From the NCBI GenBank assembly GCA_964531525.1, contig CAZHDF010000163.1:1-7865 (forward strand): a DNA stretch of 7,865 nucleotides, read 5' to 3'. Positions 1 to 6,860 of the stretch are shown in pieces. How positions within the stretch are numbered: the first letter of the stretch is position 1; every line of letters begins with the position of its first letter. The notes beneath the pieces were generated by a model. The model was not told the DNA's origin and did no database searches. It saw only the letters and a program-made list of their open reading frames with translations. Origin of the DNA: CAYYWV01 sp964531525. Lineage in GTDB: Bacteria; Pseudomonadota; Alphaproteobacteria; JAAXGF01. The translations under genes and the position numbers were made by a program.

Positions 1-290
1 AACTTGCCGCCCGAGTTCGAGCACGCGATCGCGCCCGTCAGCGGCCCCTTGGTGATGACCGCGTAGCGCCCGCTGGTCGAGGCCATGGTGCCGGTCAGCG
101 GACCGGTGGCGAAGATGAGGACGTTGTCGGGACCCATCGGATCGGCCTTGGGGTCCATGTTCTCCCACAGGTACTTGGTCGCGAGCCCGCGTTCGCCCAG
201 ATACTGGTTCGCCCAGTCCATGTTGAGCGGTTCGCTTTTCGCGGTGCCCTTGGTGAGATCGACGCGGAGGACTTTTTTCTGCCAGCCCAT
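1..290 (-). CDS. aorB: Aldehyde:ferredoxin oxidoreductase, catalytic subunit, N-terminal part (runs off the left edge)
   Basis: Only the first 96 codons are present; the rest lies left of base 1. Enzymes of this family oxidise aldehydes to carboxylic acids in the cytoplasm at a tungsten (or molybdenum) bis-pterin centre plus one [4Fe-4S] cluster. The visible part is the family's N-terminal beta domain. It has an MGWQKKVLRVDL opening, an LGERGLA segment near residues 31-37, then GPLTGT (63-68), SGRY (73-76) and TKGPLTG (80-86), and ends in SNSGGKF (91-97). In archaeal AOR the Arg of GRY and the Asn of NSGG lie at the pterin-binding surface; the equivalents here are R75 and N92. The ATG is preceded by GCAGGAGAC, a good ribosome site. 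It starts 30 bases after the ferredoxin-like gene, which suggests one operon and an AorAB-type enzyme. The family is clear; substrate and metal cannot be read from this fragment. Confidence 0.93.
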   Translation of the reverse strand, partial: MGWQKKVLRVDLTKGTAKSEPLNMDWANQYLGERGLATKYLWENMDPKADPMGPDNVLIFATGPLTGTMASTSGRYAVITKGPLTGAIACSNSGGK

Positions 291-320
291 TGTGTTGTCT
301 CCTGCTTTCCGTGCCGCCGG

Positions 321-794
321 TCAGGCGCTCGGCTGGGCGTCGGTCTTGACGGCCCACTGCTGCATGCGGTCGAGGCCGGTCCAGTCGGCGTCGACGAAGG
401 TGATCGCCCCGGTCGGGCAGGCGACGACGCATTGCGGGTCGCCGCCGCAGAGATCGCATTTCGCGACCTTGCCGCTGACATGGTTGTAGTTGATGGTGCC
501 GAACGGACAGGCGATGGTGCAGACCTTGCAGCCGACGCAGATATCCTCGTTGACCTCCATCGCCCCGGTCGCCGCGTTCTTGGTGATCGCCTCGACGGGG
601 CAGGCGTGCATGCACCAGGCCTCGGCGCACTGCGTGCAGGTGTAGGGGATCGACCGCTTTCCGTGCTCGAACTCGAACACCTTGATGCGCGAGCGCGCGG
701 GGTTGAACGCGCCCTCGTGCTCGAACGAGCAGGCCATCTCGCATTGCAGGCAGCTCGTACACAGATTGGGGTCGATCAGAAGCGATTTCTGCAT
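321..794 (-). CDS. aorA: Ferredoxin-like electron-transfer subunit with four [4Fe-4S] sites (AorA-type)
   Basis: A 157-residue cytoplasmic iron-sulfur protein with no signal peptide. Sixteen cysteines fall in four groups: C12/15/18/22, C53/56/61/65, C86/89/92/96 and C113/116/122/126. The last three groups end in CP as in polyferredoxins. This fits four [4Fe-4S] clusters in a DmsB/HycB-like fold, which passes electrons from a catalytic subunit to a further carrier. It stands immediately upstream of the aldehyde oxidoreductase gene, so its likely partner is that enzyme, as in AorABC complexes. An in-frame ATG exists at 806, but I chose the ATG at 794 because GAGGA (804-800) sits six bases before it, whereas the upstream ATG has no ribosome site. 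The small-subunit role is inferred from context; the same fold occurs with many molybdopterin or tungstopterin enzymes. Confidence 0.9.
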   Translation of the reverse strand: MQKSLLIDPNLCTSCLQCEMACSFEHEGAFNPARSRIKVFEFEHGKRSIPYTCTQCAEAWCMHACPVEAITKNAATGAMEVNEDICVGCKVCTIACPFGTINYNHVSGKVAKCDLCGGDPQCVVACPTGAITFVDADWTGLDRMQQWAVKTDAQPSA

Positions 795-799
795 GACGG

Positions 800-804
800 T
801 CCTC
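800..804 (-). promoter_or_regulatory. Ribosome binding site deciding the start of the ferredoxin-like gene
   Basis: On the minus strand GAGGA precedes the ATG at 794 by six bases and overlaps the alternative ATG at 806. It therefore supports the shorter form of the protein. Confidence 0.7.
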
Positions 805-1038
805 ATACTAACGGAGCCCGTCCGCCCGGCCTTGCCGCGGCGCGGCTTCCTCCCAAGGTTTTTTCACCGCCGACGCCGAGTTCCACCGCGTCGAGCATCG
901 GGGCGCGGCCACACTTTAGTCGCTTCGCGGGCCGATGGGTACCCCCCTGAAGACGGGTTTCGCGGCCGGTCCGCGCGCCGTGTTATGGTGGCGCGGGCGC
1001 GCGATGCTCGCGCCCTGCCGGGATGGATGACGGATGCG

Positions 1039-1044
1039 AGGAGG
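1039..1044 (+). promoter_or_regulatory. Ribosome binding site deciding the GTG start of phoR
   Basis: A perfect AGGAGG stands six bases before the GTG at 1051. The reading frame is open far upstream, so this site is the main reason for preferring GTG 1051 over the ATGs at 983, 1027 or 1072. Confidence 0.8.
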
Positions 1045-1050
1045 CGGGGT

Positions 1051-2151
1051 GTGAATGACCCCGGAAACGCCATGACGAAGGCGATCTCGGAGATCGCCGC
1101 CGCCGGCCATTCGCCGCTGTGGCGGATTCTCGACGCGGTGCCCGACGCCCTTTTGTTCGTCGATTCGCGGGCCCGGGTCGACGGCGCCAACCGGGCCGCG
1201 CGCCGCCTGTTCGGCGCGGGCGTGGTGGGGCGCCCGCTGAGCGCGGTGGTCGACCGCCCGGTGCTTCTCGACAGCGTGACGCGGGCGATCGAGCGCGGCG
1301 TCGAATCGGACGTCGAAATCTCTCTCGCCCAGCCGGTGATGCGCGATTTCCGCGCCCATGTCGCGCCGCTCGACGGCGCGGGCGCGGTGGTCGTCCTTCA
1401 CGACGAGACCGAGGTCAAGCGCAGCGAGCAGCTTCGGGTCGATTTCGTCGCCAACGCGAGCCACGAGATCCGCTCGCCGCTCGCCGCCATCGTCGGCCTG
1501 CTGGAAACCGTGCGCGGCCCGGCGCGCGACGACGCCGACGCGCGCGAGCGCTTCCTCGAGGTCATGGCCGCCGAGGCCGCGCGCATGGCCCAATTGGTCG
1601 AGGATCTCCTGTCGCTGTCCAAGATCGAGATGCGCGAGCATGCGCTGCCCACGGGGTTGGTCTCGCTGGCGGCGGTCGCCGAGGAAGTGGCGGCGACGCT
1701 GTCGCACCGCGCCGAGGCCCGGCGGATGACCATTGCGGTCGAGGGCGCGGGCGGGCTGCCGCCGATCGTCGGCGACGCCGACGAACTCGCCCTGATGATC
1801 CGCAACCTGGTGCTCAACAGCATTACCTATGGGCGCGAGGGAACGCTTGTGCGGGTCGCGTTGCGCGCCTGCGCCGCTCCGCCCGCGATGCCCTGGGCCG
1901 AGGACGGCGCGGTCGCGGTCGCCGTCATGGACGAAAGCGACGGCATCGCGCCCGAACATATCGCGCGGCTGACCGAGCGCTTCTACCGGGTCGACAAGGG
2001 GCGTTCGCGCAAGGCGGGTGGCACCGGGCTCGGACTCGCTATCGTCAAGCATGTGGTCAGTCGCCATCGCGGCCTGCTCGCCATCGAAAGCACGCCCGGC
2101 CGGGGCAGCACCTTCACCGTCTACGTCCCCGCCGCCGGCGAGAGCGCCTGA
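1051..2151 (+). CDS. phoR: PhoR-like phosphate-regulon sensor histidine kinase (PAS-HisKA-HATPase, no membrane segment)
   Basis: A 366-residue histidine kinase that would phosphorylate and dephosphorylate PhoB according to phosphate transport status. It has a PAS-like domain (about 22-118). The HisKA helix carries the H-box ASHEIRSPL with phospho-acceptor H138. The ATPase domain has the N-box NLVLNS (N252, N256), the G1 box D294-E-S296-D-G298, the F-box F311-Y-R and the G2 box GGTGLGL (323-329). The LTERFYRVDKGRSR stretch is typical of PhoR. Assignment as PhoR rests on this and on its place directly before pstSCAB-phoB. No hydrophobic stretch occurs at the N-terminus, whereas the E. coli enzyme is membrane-anchored. 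The GTG start is set by AGGAGG; the longer open frame upstream reads as Arg-rich antisense-like sequence, not as a membrane domain. G1 has Ser in place of the first Gly of DxGxG. No Pho box precedes it. Confidence 0.9.
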   Translation: MNDPGNAMTKAISEIAAAGHSPLWRILDAVPDALLFVDSRARVDGANRAARRLFGAGVVGRPLSAVVDRPVLLDSVTRAIERGVESDVEISLAQPVMRDFRAHVAPLDGAGAVVVLHDETEVKRSEQLRVDFVANASHEIRSPLAAIVGLLETVRGPARDDADARERFLEVMAAEAARMAQLVEDLLSLSKIEMREHALPTGLVSLAAVAEEVAATLSHRAEARRMTIAVEGAGGLPPIVGDADELALMIRNLVLNSITYGREGTLVRVALRACAAPPAMPWAEDGAVAVAVMDESDGIAPEHIARLTERFYRVDKGRSRKAGGTGLGLAIVKHVVSRHRGLLAIESTPGRGSTFTVYVPAAGESA

Positions 2152-2176
2152 ACGCCTTCCGAACGGGTCTCCGCCG

Positions 2177-2220
2177 CCGTCACAAACCGGTCACACGCCG
2201 GTCATATGACTGTCATCGCC
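2177..2220 (+). promoter_or_regulatory. PhoB-binding array (two tandem Pho boxes) upstream of pstS
   Basis: Four GTCA cores occur at 2179, 2190, 2201 and 2212, exactly 11 bases apart. The half-sites are CCGTCACAAAC, CGGTCACACGC, CGGTCATATGA and CTGTCATCGCC. The last two are closest to the enterobacterial half-site CTGTCAT plus four A/T-rich bases. The 11-base repeat matches PhoB bound as tandem dimers on one DNA face and replacing the -35 element. No strong -10 follows; CATAGG (2225-2230) or TAGGGT (2227-2232) is possible but weak, as is usual for PhoB-activated promoters. The array points at pstS, whose start codon is 46 bases beyond it, and so should control pstSCAB and, by read-through, phoB. 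Confidence 0.88.
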
Positions 2221-2253
2221 GCCGCATAGGGTCGCGCCCACGACCGCATGCAT

Positions 2254-2258
2254 GGAGG
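2254..2258 (+). promoter_or_regulatory. Ribosome binding site deciding the start of pstS
   Basis: GGAGG lies eight bases before the ATG at 2267. It overlaps the region after the earlier in-frame ATG at 2252, so the start at 2267 is preferred. That start also puts the basic n-region of the signal peptide at the very N-terminus. Confidence 0.75.
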
Positions 2259-2266
2259 ATGATGAC

Positions 2267-3328
2267 ATGTCGTACCGGCGCCATACCGGCGTAATCGCAG
2301 CCACGGCCCTTTGCGCGGGCCTGCTCGCCACGGCCTTCGCCCCGGCGCCCGCCGCGGCCCGCGAGGTCATTCGCATCGTCGGCTCGTCGACGGTGTTTCC
2401 CTTCGCGACCGCCGTCGCCGAACGCTTCGGCCAGACGACGTCGTTCAAGACGCCGATCGTCGAATCGACGGGCTCGGGCGGCGGCCTCAAGCTGTTCTGC
2501 GCCGGGGTCGGCGCGGGCCATCCCGACATCACCGACGCCTCGCGGCGGATCAAGGCCTCGGAAGTCAAGCGCTGCGAGAAGAACGGCGTCGGCGAGATCG
2601 CCGAGGTCAAGATCGGCTACGACGGCATCGTGCTCGCCAATGCGGTGGGCGCGCCCGATTTCAAGCTCACCCGGCGCACCCTGTATCTCGCGCTCGCCAA
2701 GACGGTGCCGGGGAACAAGGACGGCGAGCTGATCGCCAATCCCTACAAGACCTGGAACCAGATCGACGCCTCGCTGCCGGCGACCAGGATCAAGGTCATC
2801 GGCCCGCCGCCGACCTCGGGTACCCGCGACGCCTTCGACGAACTCGCGCTTCAGGGCGGCTGCAAGACCTTCCCCTGGATCAAGGCGCTCAAGAAGACCA
2901 ACAAGAACAAGTTCAAGACGGTCTGCCAGACCATTCGCGAGGATGGCGCCTATGTCGAGGCGGGCGAGAACGACAACCTGATCGTCAAGAAGCTGGCCGG
3001 CGATCGCGACGCGATCGGCGTGTTCGGCTTCAGCTATCTCGATCAGAACGCCGACGTCATCAAGGGTAACGCGGTGGACGGTGTCGCGCCGAGCTTCGAG
3101 AACATCTCGGCCGGAACCTACCCGATCTCGCGGCCGCTGTTCTTCTACGTGAAGAAGGCCCATCTCGGCCTGGTGCCGGGCATCCCCGCCTATGTCGCCG
3201 AATTCACCAGCGAGCGCGCCTGGGGCCCCGAGGGCTATCTCGCCGACAAGGGGCTGATCCCGATGTCGGACGCCGAGCGCGCCGAATGGCGGGCGCTGGC
3301 CGCGAAGCTCGCACCGCTCTCGATGTAG
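2267..3328 (+). CDS. pstS: Periplasmic phosphate-binding protein of the Pst ABC transporter
   Basis: A 353-residue precursor of the high-affinity phosphate receptor that delivers phosphate to PstCA. The signal peptide has a basic n-region (RRH at 4-6), a hydrophobic core about 9-25 and a likely cleavage after A29-A30-A31. C16 is not in a lipobox, so a soluble periplasmic protein is expected. Phosphate-ligand motifs of the family are visible: GSSTVFP (39-45), ESTGSGGG (66-73) and TSGTRDAF (183-190). The mature part has four cysteines (for example C78), which could form two disulfides. The protein is Lys-rich in the KKTNKNKFK segment. It belongs to the broad PstS/SphX-type PBP group rather than being a close copy of E. 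coli PstS. It is the first gene after the Pho boxes, and only 18 bases with no evident hairpin separate it from pstC. Start chosen from GGAGG at 2254-2258; an ATG five codons earlier is the alternative. Confidence 0.95.
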   Translation: MSYRRHTGVIAATALCAGLLATAFAPAPAAAREVIRIVGSSTVFPFATAVAERFGQTTSFKTPIVESTGSGGGLKLFCAGVGAGHPDITDASRRIKASEVKRCEKNGVGEIAEVKIGYDGIVLANAVGAPDFKLTRRTLYLALAKTVPGNKDGELIANPYKTWNQIDASLPATRIKVIGPPPTSGTRDAFDELALQGGCKTFPWIKALKKTNKNKFKTVCQTIREDGAYVEAGENDNLIVKKLAGDRDAIGVFGFSYLDQNADVIKGNAVDGVAPSFENISAGTYPISRPLFFYVKKAHLGLVPGIPAYVAEFTSERAWGPEGYLADKGLIPMSDAERAEWRALAAKLAPLSM

Positions 3329-3346
3329 GGGAGGGCGCGTTCGGAA

Positions 3347-4729
3347 ATGCCGATAAGTAGCCTCTTCCTGCTGATCGGTGGCCTCGCGGCGCTCGGCTAT
3401 ATGGCCGGGCGCCGTCGCGCGCGCGCTTTCGCGACGCCCGGGCGCGGCGCGCGCCACTCCCTGCCCGGGCATTACGGGGTCCATGTGGCGCTCTGGTGCG
3501 CGGTGCCGGCCGGCGTGATCGCCGCCGCCTGGCTCCTGGCCGAGCCGCGCATCATCGAGGCGCTGGCGGCGGCGGCGTTGCCCGACGAGATCCGAAACCT
3601 CCCGGCGAGCCAACTCGCCCTGGTGATGGAAAAGGCGCGCAACCTCGCCGCCGGGGTGGTTCCGGCCGGTGGCGCGGACTCGACGGTGACGGCGGTGGCG
3701 ACCCATTTCGCGCGCCTCGACGCGCTCGGCCGGACGGCGCTGGCGGTCTCGCTGGTCACGGTGGTGTCCGCCGGGGCGCTCCACGCCTGGCGGCACATGG
3801 CGCCCGGGTTCCGCGCCCGCGTCTCGGTCGAGCGCGCGATGCGCGCAGGCCTGTTCGCCTGCGCCACGGTCGCGGTGATCACCACGCTCGGCATCGTCCT
3901 CTCCCTGGTGTTCGAGGCTGCGCGCTTCTTCGCCGCCGTTTCGCCGCTCGATTTCCTGTTCGGCCTCGCCTGGAGCCCGCAAACCGCGATCCGCGCCGAT
4001 CAGGTCGCCGCCTCGGGAAGCTTCGGCGCCGTGCCCCTGTTCGCCGGCACCGCGCTGATCGCGTTGATCGCCATGGCGGTGGCGACGCCAATCGGCCTGT
4101 TCGCCGCGATCTACATGGCCGAGTACGCGCCCAAGCGCCTGCGCGCAACGGTCAAGCCGGTGATCGAGATGCTCGCCGGTATCCCGACCGTGGTTTACGG
4201 ATTTTTCGCCGCGCTCACGGTCGCTCCGGCGCTGCGCGCCCTGGGCGACGCCATCGGTCTCGACGTGGCGTCGGAAAGCGCGCTCGCCGCCGGACTGGTG
4301 ATGGGGATCATGATCATTCCCTTCGTCTCGTCGCTCGCCGACGACGCCATCGCCGCGGTGCCCCGGAGCCTGCGCGAGGGCTCTCTCGCGCTCGGCGCGA
4401 CGCGCTCGGAAACCATTCGCGAGGTCGTGCTGCCCGCGGCGCTGCCGGGGATCGCGGGCGGGGTTCTGCTCGCCGTCTCGCGGGCCATCGGCGAAACCAT
4501 GATCGTGGTCATGGCCGCCGGCATGGCCGCGAACCTCACCGCCAACCCGCTCGAGGCCGTGACCACGGTGACCGTGCAGATCGTCGCGCTGCTCACCGGC
4601 GATCAGGCCTTCGACAGCCCCAAGACCCTGTCGGCCTTCGCGCTCGCCCTGGTGCTGTTCGCGGTCACGCTGGCGCTCAACCTCGCGGCGATGGCGATCG
4701 TCCGCCGCTTCAGGGAACGCTATGACTGA
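3347..4729 (+). CDS. pstC: Phosphate ABC transporter permease PstC, long form
   Basis: A 460-residue inner-membrane permease that pairs with PstA to form the phosphate channel; the E. coli protein has about 320 residues. The extra length is N-terminal: two hydrophobic segments (about 4-20 and 47-66), an Ala-rich hydrophilic stretch with ASQLALVMEKARNL to about 125, and another segment near 130-146. The transporter core starts near residue 224 (GSFGAVPLFAGT). It contains the EAA-type loop LALGATRSETIREVVLPAALPG (the G of ALGA is G350), which contacts PstB, and SRAIGET (about 378-384). The C-terminus is FRERYD. The stop overlaps the start of pstA by eight bases (ATGACTGA), indicating translational coupling. 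The ribosome site is weak: GGAGG at 3330-3334 is 12 bases from the ATG. The start is kept because the first membrane segment begins at residue 4. Confidence 0.94.
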   Translation: MPISSLFLLIGGLAALGYMAGRRRARAFATPGRGARHSLPGHYGVHVALWCAVPAGVIAAAWLLAEPRIIEALAAAALPDEIRNLPASQLALVMEKARNLAAGVVPAGGADSTVTAVATHFARLDALGRTALAVSLVTVVSAGALHAWRHMAPGFRARVSVERAMRAGLFACATVAVITTLGIVLSLVFEAARFFAAVSPLDFLFGLAWSPQTAIRADQVAASGSFGAVPLFAGTALIALIAMAVATPIGLFAAIYMAEYAPKRLRATVKPVIEMLAGIPTVVYGFFAALTVAPALRALGDAIGLDVASESALAAGLVMGIMIIPFVSSLADDAIAAVPRSLREGSLALGATRSETIREVVLPAALPGIAGGVLLAVSRAIGETMIVVMAAGMAANLTANPLEAVTTVTVQIVALLTGDQAFDSPKTLSAFALALVLFAVTLALNLAAMAIVRRFRERYD

Positions 4730-5942
4730 GGAAACATTCGCCACCCGGCGGCTCGCCCGCCGCCGCGCCGCCGAACGGCGCTTTCGCTTCTACGGCATGG
4801 CCGCCGTGGGCGCGGCGCTCGCGCTTCTGGCGCTGATCCTGGGCGGGATCGCCGCCGACGGCGTCTCGGCGTTTCGCCAGGCCGAGATCCGCCTGCCCGT
4901 GACCTTCGAGGCGGCGGCGGTCGATGCGGGCGATTACGGCATCCTGGTCAAGCGCGCGCTCAAGGAGCTGTTTCCCGAGGTCCGGGGACGCAAGGCGAAG
5001 CGCGCGCTTTATGCGCTCGCGAGCCAGGGCGCGGCGCGCGAACTGCGGCGCATGGCGGCCGAGGACCCGGGGCTCAAGGGCGCGACGCGCGAGGTCTGGC
5101 TGCCCGCGTCCGATGATCTCGACATGTTCGTCAAGGGCCGGACGAGCGGGCGGATCAAGGCCGATCAGGCGACCTGGATCGCCGCGCTCGCCGACGACGG
5201 GCGGCTCGAGCAGCGCTTCAATACGCGCTTCTTCACCGCCGGCGACAGCCGCGAGCCCGAGCTCGCCGGCATTCTGGGCGCGACCCTGGGCTCGCTGCTC
5301 ACGCTCGCCATCACCTTCGCGGTCGCCTTTCCGCTCGGTGTCGGGGCGGCGGTCTATCTCGAGGAATTCGCGCCCCGCAACCGCCTGACCGACCTGATCG
5401 AGGTCAGCATCAACAATCTCGCCGCCGTGCCGTCGATCGTGTTCGGCCTTCTCGGGCTCGCGGTGTTTCTCAACCTCGGCGGCTTGCCGCGCTCGGCGCC
5501 GCTGGTGGGCGGGCTGGTGCTCGCGCTCATGACGCTGCCGACGGTGGTGATCGCGGGCCGGGTGGCGCTGGGCGCGGTGCCCGGCTCGATCCGCGAGGCG
5601 GCGCTCGGCCTGGGCGCGAGTCGGCTGCGCGCGGTGGCGCATCACGTCCTGCCTCTCGCCATGCCCGGGGTGCTGACGGGCGCCATCATCGGCATGGCCC
5701 GGGCGCTCGGCGAGACCGCGCCGCTGCTCATGATCGGAATGGTCGCCTTCGTGGTCGACATTCCGACCGGGCCGAGCGATCCGGCGACGGCGCTTCCGGT
5801 CCAGATCTTTCTTTGGGCCGACGCGCCCGAGCGCGCCTTCGTCGAACGCGCCGCCGCGGCGATCCTGGTGCTGCTCGCGTTCCTCGCGGCGATGAACTTC
5901 GCGGCGGTGGTCCTGCGCCGCCGCTGGGAGCGCCGTTTCTGA
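4722..5942 (+). CDS. pstA: Phosphate ABC transporter permease PstA, long form with DUF3333-like N-terminus
   Basis: A 406-residue inner-membrane permease, partner of PstC; E. coli PstA has about 296 residues. After a very basic cytoplasmic start (RRLARRRAAERRFR, 9-22) comes one membrane segment (about 24-46). A hydrophilic region of roughly 130 residues follows (47-178), probably periplasmic, which resembles the DUF3333 extension known from alphaproteobacterial PstA. The permease core begins near 181 (LAGILGATLGSLLTLAITFAV is the first helix). It has the EAA loop REAALGLGASR (E292, G298), which engages PstB, and ALGETAP (328-334), conserved in PstA. AGGGA lies five bases before the ATG. The gene overlaps pstC by eight bases, so the two subunits are likely made in equal amounts. 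The function of the extra domain is unknown to me. Confidence 0.94.
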   Translation: MTEETFATRRLARRRAAERRFRFYGMAAVGAALALLALILGGIAADGVSAFRQAEIRLPVTFEAAAVDAGDYGILVKRALKELFPEVRGRKAKRALYALASQGAARELRRMAAEDPGLKGATREVWLPASDDLDMFVKGRTSGRIKADQATWIAALADDGRLEQRFNTRFFTAGDSREPELAGILGATLGSLLTLAITFAVAFPLGVGAAVYLEEFAPRNRLTDLIEVSINNLAAVPSIVFGLLGLAVFLNLGGLPRSAPLVGGLVLALMTLPTVVIAGRVALGAVPGSIREAALGLGASRLRAVAHHVLPLAMPGVLTGAIIGMARALGETAPLLMIGMVAFVVDIPTGPSDPATALPVQIFLWADAPERAFVERAAAAILVLLAFLAAMNFAAVVLRRRWERRF

Positions 5943-5962
5943 TGTTTCGGTGATTTTGAATT

Positions 5963-5967
5963 GGGAG
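5963..5967 (+). promoter_or_regulatory. Ribosome binding site deciding the start of pstB
   Basis: GGGAG stands six bases before the ATG at 5974. A GTG eight codons earlier (5950) is in frame but has no comparable site, so the shorter protein is preferred. Confidence 0.7.
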
Positions 5968-5973
5968 AAAACC

Positions 5974-6798
5974 ATGGCCGCGCTTGAGCAGACTTTCGTC
6001 GGAGCCGTCGCGTCGCCGCCGCCCGTGGCGGCCGCCGGGGCGATAGCCAAGATCGAGGCCCGCGGCGTCAACGTCCGCTACGGCGACAAGCCGGCGCTGA
6101 TCGACGTCGATCTTTCCGTGGCGGCGGGGCGCGTGACCGCGCTGATCGGTCCGTCGGGCTGCGGCAAGACCACGTTTTTACGTTGTCTCAACCGTATGAA
6201 CGACGTGATCGACGACTGCCGCGTCGAAGGCGACATCAGGATCGACGGCCGCGATATTTACGCGCCGGGCATCGATGTCGAATTGTTGCGCGCCCGCGTT
6301 GGCATGGTGTTCCAGAAGCCCAATCCGTTTCCCAAATCGATCTACGACAACGTGGCCTACGGGCCGCGCATTCACGGGCTCGCGCGCGGCCGCGTCGATC
6401 TCGACGCGCTGGTCGAGGCCAGCCTCGCGCGCGCCGGGCTATGGGACGAGGTCAAGGACCGGCTGGACGCGCCGGGCACCGGGCTTTCGGGCGGCCAGCA
6501 GCAGCGTCTGTGCATCGCCCGCGCGATCGCCGTCGATCCCGAGGTGATTCTGATGGACGAGCCTTGTTCGGCGCTCGACCCGATCGCGACCGCGCATATC
6601 GAGGAATTGATCGCGGCGCTTCGCGGCGCCTATACCATCGTCATCGTCACCCATAACATGCAGCAGGCGGCGCGGGTCTCGCAGCACACCGCCTTCTTTC
6701 ACATGGGCCGGGTGGTCGAGGCCGGCGACACCGAGGACATCTTCGGCCGTCCCGCCGACGCCCGCACCCGCGATTACGTCGCCGGACGGTTCGGCTAG
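5974..6798 (+). CDS. pstB: Phosphate ABC transporter ATP-binding protein PstB
   Basis: A 274-residue cytoplasmic ATPase that powers phosphate import through PstCA. All ABC motifs are intact: Walker A GPSGCGKTT (59-67, K65), Q-loop Q114 in MVFQKPNPFPKS, signature LSGGQQQR (171-178), Walker B VILMDEP (191-197, E196), D-loop SALD (199-202) and the switch H227 in VTHNMQQA. FQKPNPFP, CLNRMND and DEPCSALDPIAT are typical of PstB and separate it from other oxyanion ATPases. An Ala/Pro-rich leader of about 24 residues precedes the usual E. coli-like start, which accounts for the length over 257. It lies 31 bases after pstA. The gene normally found next, phoU, is absent; phoB follows after 68 bases. 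Confidence 0.96.
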   Translation: MAALEQTFVGAVASPPPVAAAGAIAKIEARGVNVRYGDKPALIDVDLSVAAGRVTALIGPSGCGKTTFLRCLNRMNDVIDDCRVEGDIRIDGRDIYAPGIDVELLRARVGMVFQKPNPFPKSIYDNVAYGPRIHGLARGRVDLDALVEASLARAGLWDEVKDRLDAPGTGLSGGQQQRLCIARAIAVDPEVILMDEPCSALDPIATAHIEELIAALRGAYTIVIVTHNMQQAARVSQHTAFFHMGRVVEAGDTEDIFGRPADARTRDYVAGRFG

Positions 6799-6853
6799 GC
6801 GGGAACTTCGGGGAAATCCGGTGTATTCTCGGGGCCGCGTCCCATGACCGACC

Positions 6854-6860
6854 GGGGAGG
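6854..6860 (+). promoter_or_regulatory. Ribosome binding site deciding the GTG start of phoB
   Basis: GGGGAGG lies six bases before the GTG at 6867, which gives the canonical N-terminus MKPKVLVVDDE of a receiver domain. Confidence 0.8.

Larger units (their letters stand above)
795..1050. other. Divergent intergenic region between the aldehyde oxidoreductase operon and phoR
   Basis: This 256-base spacer must hold the leftward promoter of the ferredoxin/AOR operon and a rightward promoter for phoR. I see no convincing sigma-70 boxes. Leftward, TAAAGT (minus strand, about 914-919) is a 4/6 match to a -10 with no clear -35. Rightward, TATGGT at 984-989 is also 4/6 with no good -35. There is no GTCA-type PhoB array like the one before pstS. 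A GC-rich hairpin flanked by a run of six T lies at 830-864. Confidence 0.5.

Noticed and set aside
682..1050. Longer N-terminus for phoR, since the frame is open back to 682
   Set aside because: It would overlap the ferredoxin-like gene on the other strand and its residues look like random Arg-rich sequence. AGGAGG before GTG 1051 gives a far better start.
3329..3346. Attenuating hairpin between pstS and pstC, often used to raise PstS levels
   Set aside because: The gap is only 18 bases and shows no inverted repeat.
2213..4744. An 843-codon open frame on the minus strand across pstS and pstC
   Set aside because: Its product is dominated by Arg, His, Asp and Gly without domain character, and it lies opposite two clearly recognised genes. 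It reflects GC-rich codon use of the real strand.
4710..6071. A 453-codon minus-strand open frame opposite pstA
   Set aside because: Same low-complexity Arg/His/Glu-rich composition, wholly opposite a recognised permease gene, with no ribosome site noticed.
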